Positions 57,528-64,000 of a stretch of 64,000 nucleotides of DNA are shown one piece after another. Position 1 is the first letter of the stretch; the number at the start of each line of letters is the position of its first letter. Source of the stretch: Dryococelus australis (Eukaryota; Arthropoda; Insecta; Phasmatodea; Phasmatidae); contig CM057009.1 of assembly GCA_029891345.1 (NCBI GenBank), positions 289,054,966-289,118,965 of the forward strand, read 5' to 3'. A program made the position numbers and the translations under genes. The notes below the pieces were generated by a model that was not told where the DNA came from, did no database searches, and was given only the letters and a program-made list of their open reading frames with translations.

Positions 57528-58476
57528 ATATTGTTTGCATATACATTCAGGTGAGAAAGTTTTCATTTCGAATAGCCTCATTTAAAAGTGATTGGATATT
57601 TTAATATAATTTAATAACATTTGTATTAATAATTACCAAGTGTTGTCTTTTCAACATGTAGGAAACAAAAAAGAATTGTAAATTGTGTTGTTATTATTGT
57701 AAAACAAAATGAGACTTAAAACGTCCACATTTTTGTAGCATAAAGTCCATCGATAACTTTCTATCAAATATCTTTGTTTCTTGTATTGGCAAAATCTTTA
57801 ATAGTATGAGAATCAATTTAAATTTCAGCCTTTTATTATATATGAAACGGCAGAGTGAATTCACGAACCCGCAGATACTCATTGTATGGGAACATGGATA
57901 TAAAGTACATGGAAATATATTTGTAGGTCCGAGAATTGCTCATTCCATTACAGGGCTTGCGATTCTTTTTAATTACTGGCGTATTGTGTTCCGATATTCT
58001 CCCTAGAAGATTGGCAGTGAGAGAGGGCCTTCTGAAAAGAGCCATTATATGGTCGGAATTATTGCAACAAAAGCGAAAATTTTGCTCCCCGTGTGTTTTA
58101 TTTTAAATTTTAATTATTACACCGGCGGGTTTAGACACGCCATGTATAATTTTCAACCATAAATAAAAAAACAGAAAGTATTAGCGCGATTGATTGATGA
58201 AAAACCTGTAGTATAGCTTAGCACAATGTCAGTAGCAAATACCCAAACCATGAACTATGAATTTAACATGCTGTCCAATCAATTCGGCATATACTAGAGG
58301 CTCAAGATATGACTTCTGACTAAACCAAGATGGCACCGAGACATAGAACAACCAGCATCCTACACGTTTTTAACTGGATTCATCTATATTTCCCTAAACT
58401 GGAAGCCAGTTTTAACTATTATTTCACATCTGTCGTGTTGAGATATATAAACTGAAGTAAATTGTGAGGAAGTCAG

Positions 58477-58584
<108 letters not shown>

Positions 58585-59149
58585 TTTTCAAATGTGATGC
58601 ATTAACCTCTCATTTGCGCGAAACGTTGTGTTTAATTCCATGTAGATATTTAAGAGCATCCGGGCAAAAATTATTAATATAAACTTTCCGCTGACTGAGT
58701 TTTCAGTTCGGACTTAAAATATTAATTATATTTTATTATTTTCCTGTTAATAAATAACAAATATTGAATTCCTCGTAAACGAGGTAATATACTAGATTAA
58801 TAAACAATACGGTTATTGTAGCTTATTAAGACACTACAGTGAAATGTACATTTGGCTTCCCGGAATAAATAATCAAAGATGATTTAATATCGCTTATTAT
58901 TTTAGTGAAAATATATTTCGGAAATAGTAATTTTTAATAATGTAATTTTAAAAAATATCTGAAACGAGAGATTGAACAGACGAAATAGCGATATCTCGTT
59001 GGTTGACACGGAAAAAATGTTAAATACTTAAAAATGAAATTGTAAATCCCAGGTTTAATGTTTCCATTAAAAGTTTTAAGTTTTTCTTGAGTGACTGGTG
59101 ATTATTTTCCAAAATATTCCTGCAAGAATGATATTGACATGGGACCTGC

Positions 59150-61790
59150 TTCTGCCTAGACGTTGTGGCGTTGTCAAAAGTCTAGATTTTAGCCTCTCAG
59201 ATTCAATAATAATAGCATTGAGCCGAAAGTTGTTACTGTGGTGCTGTACTTGTTAACTGATGTGAGTAGTGGACTCGGTAACAACTGTTGGCATTGCTAC
59301 TGATCCGACGGGACCTGTATGATGCAGTGGAACACACTCCTGACAATACTGTGAGTATGTCTGCCAATGTGCATAGATTAACTAATGTAAGTAGTGTACT
59401 CGGTAACAACTATTGGCATTGCTACTGATCCGACGAGACCTGTATGATGCAGCGGAGCACACTCCTGACAATACTGTGAGTATGTCTGCCAATGTGCATA
59501 GATTAACTAATGTAAGTAGTGTACTCGGTAACAACTGTTGGCATTGCTACTGATCCGACGAGACCTGTATGATGCAGCGGAGCACACTCCTGACAATACT
59601 GTGAGTATGTCTGCCAATGTGCATAGATTAACTAATGTAAGTAGTGGAACTCGGTAACAACTGTTGGCATTGCTACTGATCCGACGAGACCTGTATGATG
59701 CAGCGGAGCACACTCCTGACAACACTGTTAGTATGTCTGCCAATGTGCATAGATTAACTAATGTAAGTAGTGTACTCGGTAACAACTGTTGGCATTGCTA
59801 CTGATCCGACGAGACCTGTATGATGCAGTGGAACACACTCCTGACAACTCTGTGAGTATGTCTGCCAATGTGCATAGATTAACTAATGTAAGTAGTGTAC
59901 TCGGTAACAACTGTTGGCATTGCTACTGATCCGACGAGACCTGTATGATGCAGCGGAGCACACTCCTGACAACACTGTTAGTATGTCTGCCAATGTGCAT
60001 AGATTAACTAATGTAAGTAGTGGACTCGGTAACAACTGTTGGCATTGCTACTGATCCGACGAGACCTGTATGATGCAGTGGAACACACTCCTGACAACAC
60101 TGTGAATATGTCTGCCAATGTGCATAGATTAACTGGAGGAAATATATTTCCCAAAAATAAATTAGATTGTGATGCAATAGTTGTGCTACTATAAAAATGT
60201 TTGTAGAGCAAGTGTTGTTCAAGCTTACAAATACCGCCATTAAAAACATTTTAAGTTCTCCCAATCTAATTTACTTATCTGATAGAGTGTAAAAATGTTG
60301 GTTGTGCCTCTTTCTGGCGCAGGGTTAATTCTTATATACGCTGTTCACGGTAAAGTGAGCACTTCTGATAACCATGCCTGAGATCTACCCGTACGCATAT
60401 TATGTGTACTTCATTCATACGTTTGATAAACATTTCCAGGTGACGATCACTTTATTCGTGGTTCGATTCACCGAAACAGCGTAATTATTAGAAAAGCAAA
60501 CATTGTTCAAAAATGTTATTTCTTACACTTATATGCATTATAAAATACAGTTAAATAAACAATTTAATTTCATATTCACATTTTATAGGCTATTATTTTT
60601 AATTCAGCGTTAAGACAATTCACTAATTTCGCTCTGTTGGTTCCAACTTCACTAGGTGGTTTACAGTTTTCGAGTCCTATCTATGCAGCTAGGAGAAATT
60701 ACATTTTTCGAAGATTGATTACAAAAGATCTCAGTTAACCATAAACATAATATAATCCTACGTTTCATATTAACACATTCAGACCCCCTGCACACACATG
60801 TAAACAAAACGCCAAGAAAGTCCTAGGTTGATGCTGTTCTCAATCCCTGCACCTTATCGATTATGATAACGACACGAGCACTGTGCACTGCCCGCATAAA
60901 AATTGTCTGATTTTCAGATAATTGGTTGGAAAATTTTAATTTTTATAATCATCAAGCATCCGTTCTTCACAATTTCTCAGATTCAACAAGAATCTACTTA
61001 AAGGGGAAAAATATATTAATTGAGAAATTTTAACTATTCTTGTTACTTCAGTCAAAGACACAAAATGCAATACCAGATGCCTTATTAAACTTCACATGAA
61101 GTCTATTAATATTTGCAAGCAATATTATAAACATTATTATTCTATAGGCCTCTAATATTTAAAATTAAAACTGCGAAATAACAACAAAATTAATATTATT
61201 ATTATATAAAATTATTCTCTATTAAAACAATTTCAATATGATAAACATCGACTAGACCAGTAAAACAGACAAATTTGTTGCTATTACCAATATGGCCGAG
61301 GTACCCCTTAATATATAAGTATGCTTGTAGGTCAAATGGCAGTAATTACAATGTCATCTGCGATCCAACGAGGACGTCATAAAATATACAATCCCCTATA
61401 AGTACTTCACGACGGATTTATATTTTCTGAAATCTGTTGTGACAAAATCGCAAGAAGAATTATTTTTTCTAACAAAACATTGTTTAATATACAGATATGG
61501 TTTAGAAAATCTAACGATTGCTCCCTTTCGTCTCTTTACGGCAAACATTGAAACTGTGGGAAAATTCTTAGTAGAAATTTTCTTGAGAGTAGACCTTTCT
61601 AATTAAATCGCAATGTTAAAGGATTACATGAATATGTTAAAATAAATTTTTTTTCTAAATGAGTACCCAAATTATAGTTTTATTACCTTTTAATACGTTA
61701 TATTATATATTATATGGTTACATTTTCCTTTCAGGGAAGGACACTTCATGAGGTTTATTTTCATTTTTAATTCACTGAAATGGATAAATA
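59150..61790 (+). repeat. Repeat R1, longest copy
   Basis: Matches 23070-24000 in its first part and 44940-45718 in its last part, and contains the 125-bp array. It ends where the inverted repeat at 61790 begins. No conserved coding frame exists. Confidence 0.7.
59252..60133 (+). repeat. 125 bp tandem repeat, seven copies
   Basis: The word CGGTAACAACTGTTGGCATT (second copy reads AACTATTGG) starts at 59276, 59401, 59526, 59652, 59777, 59902 and 60027, a period of 125 bases with one single-base insertion. Units differ at only a few positions, so expansion is recent relative to the surrounding repeats. The related repeat at 23160-23290 has a single, diverged unit. Confidence 0.95.
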
Positions 61791-62340
61791 GTAGCATATT
61801 AGTGTAGGATTTAGTATGTTAGGGTACAAGGGATTGGGGAGTCCGATTCGGATTCGCACGGCCGCCATCTTGTTACTTTACCGAACGCCATTTTGGATTA
61901 CCTTGACCTTTGACCCGTGACCTTTACCTTAACCCCGGTGACCTCTGACCCCAAAAACCCGAAAAAATTACAAACAAATATCTAAAAATAATTTGTAACG
62001 AAAAAAATAGTTTAAAAATAAAAAACAATCTGTTTAAAAATGTATAACAATTTATTATTAAAAATTTTTAAAACTCTTTTAAAAATTTATTACAAAGAAT
62101 AAAAAAAAAAAAATTTTAATTTTATTTAAAAAATTTCTTAATAAAAAATATTTTACTTGGTGGCCATTTTTCCTTTTCCCAGATAGATGTCCATTTTCCC
62201 TAAAAAATTTTCCTCAAGAAAATTTTATTAAAAATATTTGTTTAAAAATTATATATTTAAAAAAACATATATACTTACTGTCTCTATCACACACGTTCGC
62301 CCAAATTCGTTCCACTAACCCCCACCATTCCAGCCTTGAA
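61790..62340 (+). repeat. Third Polinton-like inverted repeat arm
   Basis: The tip and following sequence align with 45719 onward: CAAGGGATTGGGGAGTCCGA against CAAGGGATTAGAGAGTCTGA, then GATTCGCACGGCCGCCATCT against AATTCGCCCACCCGTCATCT. A TGACC-rich block with TGACCTTTGACCC (61904-61916), an AT-rich spacer and CCATTTTTCC/TTTTCCC runs come next. It marks the left end of a second element that leaves the window to the right. Confidence 0.7.
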
Positions 62341-62369
62341 ATATATATTTAAGTGCACAATTACCCCGC

Positions 62370-62616
62370 CAATGATTCTCATTGGCTAATAAGTCACCTG
62401 TGCTTCATCCCCACCATGTGACAACCCTCCCGATTGGATGGTTGACTCGGGTATCTTCGGAAAACTTCGTGCCGCTAATGTTGCTCATTGGCTAATTACT
62501 CACCTCTATTCGACCCGACCATTCAGAGTTTAGTCGGCTAATTAATCACGTCCATTCCACCCCTTCCACTACCGCCATTCCACTCCCTCCGATCTCTTCG
62601 ATTGTCTTATAAGGCG
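62370..62616 (+). promoter_or_regulatory. Promoter region with repeated ATTGGCTAAT boxes
   Basis: CTCATTGGCTAATAAGTCAC (62379), CTCATTGGCTAATTACTCAC (62485) and AGTCGGCTAATTAATCAC (62531) are three copies of one unit. The first two contain an inverted CCAAT box. A TATA-like TTATAAGGCG lies at 62608-62617, about 110 bases before the ATG at 62723. Regulation is inferred from layout. Confidence 0.45.
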
Positions 62617-62722
62617 CATCCCCGAGGGCCTCCGGAAAAACAAGTTGCACCTCGCTATTTCGAAAGGAGAGCCCAATGATCATTTCTGAACTTGTAATTG
62701 TCAAACGTATGTTACGGTAGCC

Positions 62723-63621
62723 ATGTCATCAAGTACAGAAGAAACCCTCAGCAACGCAGAAGACACAGGAGCCAATATTCTTCAGCTCATCCGCACAATA
62801 TTGGCACGAGGAGCAACGTCGCCTAAGGATAGGAACCCACGACCACCAGTCAACCCACATCCATCAGTCAACTCATACCGACCCCCGGGATATAGTGTAT
62901 TCTCGCCCAGTTTCGCAGAGTGTCCCATCAGTTCCGACTTCGAAGACAGTAACATCGAAGAAGTGACCATCGCCGAATTTTCTCCATTCAGGTCAGAAGA
63001 CACGAGCAAGTGCAGTGAACAGAATCGGAGGTACCCGCGCGTAAGTATTCGAGATGCTAGAGGCCTTCTGCAAATTCAATTTTGCGGCGGCACAATTCAT
63101 TGGGTATGCTGCTACGATGAGTTCGAAGGCTATTACATACTGAGCACACTAAAGTGAGAATACAAAAACTGTTATGTGTACAATTTATGCCCCGACCTTA
63201 CTCTTCCCTGTTCGCTCGAGGAGTTGGTAAAACAAAATTGCTACGTTCACCTAAGCAAGGCAAGACCTCACGAAAGTGTATTGCAAGAACAGTTCCGAGA
63301 AAATAAAAATAATAATGTGTGTAAACGGCTGGAGAAATGCGATGGACGTAACTATGCCGTGAAAAGGCATGGATTTCCGGATTGAACCTCCAACTGCACG
63401 CCGCATGCATGCGAAGTGCATCTAGACTCGAATCCGAGATCTTTCACCAAGTCTTTTTGCAACGACGGAGCGCATCCAGCCAACAAGTTTAATACAGAGA
63501 AACAATACACAAATAAATCTCCTCTACTGCACGGCGTAACCTACACGGACTAGCCGTCAGCTACCGTGACCGTAGAGAGATGCGACGAAAATGTTAATTT
63601 CCTCCTCCTCAAAAGAAGGTA
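62723..63621 (+). pseudogene. LPC-family protein of second element
   Basis: Starts at ATG with a Ser/Thr/Glu-rich segment, a Pro-rich linker (residues about 35-55, RPPVNPHPSVNSYRPPGY), then an acidic part and RVSIRDARGLLQIQFCGGTI followed by HWVCCYDEFEGYYIL. A TGA follows at 63155-63157. The same frame continues YNLCPDLTLPCSLEELVKQ, then CDGRNYAVK, a second TGA (63383-63385), NCTPHACEV, a SFCNDGAHPANKFN element, a TAG (63548-63550) and VERCDENVNF to about 63621. Module order equals the 29317-30150 copies, and this copy shows the longest N-terminus. The IHWV..YD..EGYYIL segment resembles the HW motif of C48-type cysteine proteases, but no matching Asp/Cys order was found. Function unknown. Confidence 0.55.
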
Positions 63622-63967
63622 AGGTGATTGAATTAACACTGCAAGATTGCGATAGTGACGATTGCGCGGTTCATATGTGCCGTCCGCAAACAAAGTTCCC
63701 ACAAACATTGGAAATATGAAAAAAGAAATTGGGGAATAAAGACGTACAACCAAGTACGACAGGGAAAATTGCGAAATTATTGACGAAATAAAAAAAAAAA
63801 GACAAACTCTTTAATGTATGTTCGGAACGGTGTGAGGGTGCTTGGCATAGTTTTGAGGTTACAACACCTTCGAACACATGGCCAGAGGTGCTTGTGTGTG
63901 CTTGTGCATACGAGCTTTGCTCTATCTATAGAAGAAGCCAAGTGGTGAAAACCTCTTAAAAATTATT
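63622..63967. other. Gene-less stretch
   Basis: Lys-rich fragments of translation continue, but stops occur in all frames. Nothing is recognised. Confidence 0.45.
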
Positions 63968-63990
63968 GGGGGGGGGGGGGGGGGGGGGGG
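63968..63990. repeat. Poly(G) tract, 23 G
   Basis: An uninterrupted G23 near the right edge. Its length may be unreliable in the assembly. Confidence 0.9.
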
Positions 63991-64000
63991 TTGTTCGTGA

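Noticed and set aside
59507..60264. Minus-strand frames with repeated LVNLCTLADILTVLSGV
   Set aside because: Translations of the 125-bp tandem repeat. The single-copy R1 segment at 23 kb has no such frame.
62723..63157. Firm call as a C48/Ulp1 protease
   Set aside because: Only the HW-like segment fits. The Asp and Gln...Cys-Gly elements could not be placed in order.

Overview
The window looks like arthropod, probably insect, nuclear DNA. It is AT-rich, packed with diverged repeats, and carries interspersed TTAGG words, tRNA-derived SINE-like pieces, TIR transposons, AATAAA/TATA-type eukaryotic signals and Polinton/Maverick (adintovirus-like) genes. No intact host gene, rRNA, functional tRNA, CRISPR array or bacterial operon is visible. 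Almost every coding trace is a decayed mobile-element or endogenous-virus gene, interrupted by stops, frameshifts or lost catalytic residues. All family assignments are by eye from translated sequence; no search was run.

Layout. 0.6-2.6 kb: copy 1 of a ~2 kb repeat (R2). 3.0-4.7 kb: a minus-strand Cys-rich fragment (called here the LPC family, after its PD..LPC motif) beside a degenerate C2H2 zinc-finger frame. 5-7 kb: AT-rich DNA, TTAGG words, a SINE-like piece and an ATGGCGGC array. 8.45-16.2 kb: a large diverged tandem duplication whose units contain blocks like Polinton inverted repeats. 16.9-21.4 kb: R2 copy 2, split by a 2.4 kb TIR element with a TATA target duplication. 23-24 kb: a copy of repeat R1. 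27.8-31.7 kb: a cluster of accessory remnants, including three LPC copies in a row. 34.0-34.9 kb: a 254-bp tandem array. 35.2-36.2 kb: a broken protein-primed family B DNA polymerase. 36.2-45 kb: mostly featureless apart from a degenerate ~21-bp repeat.

45.72-53.80 kb is the core of the window: a compact (~8.1 kb) Polinton-like element with ~1.4 kb inverted repeats. Reading leftward are a GLYEL-type conserved protein, an unknown frame, an FtsK/HerA-type packaging ATPase and a C2H2 finger. Reading rightward are a PLA2-like minor capsid protein, an adenain-like protease, a penton-like minor capsid protein and the major capsid protein. Polymerase and integrase are absent. The two gene sets run outward into the inverted repeats, which supply mirror-image AATAAA signals. 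TATA boxes precede at least three genes. Every capsid-side gene is broken.

54-59 kb is a tandem, diverged ~2 kb repeat interrupted by a foldback element. 59.25-60.13 kb is a seven-copy 125-bp array inside R1. At ~61.79 kb a second inverted repeat of the same family starts and opens into another element running off the right edge. Its first recognisable gene (62.7-63.6 kb) is again an LPC-family protein. The same repeat family therefore appears with a capsid module in one place and an LPC-family gene in another, while the polymerase remnant sits alone.
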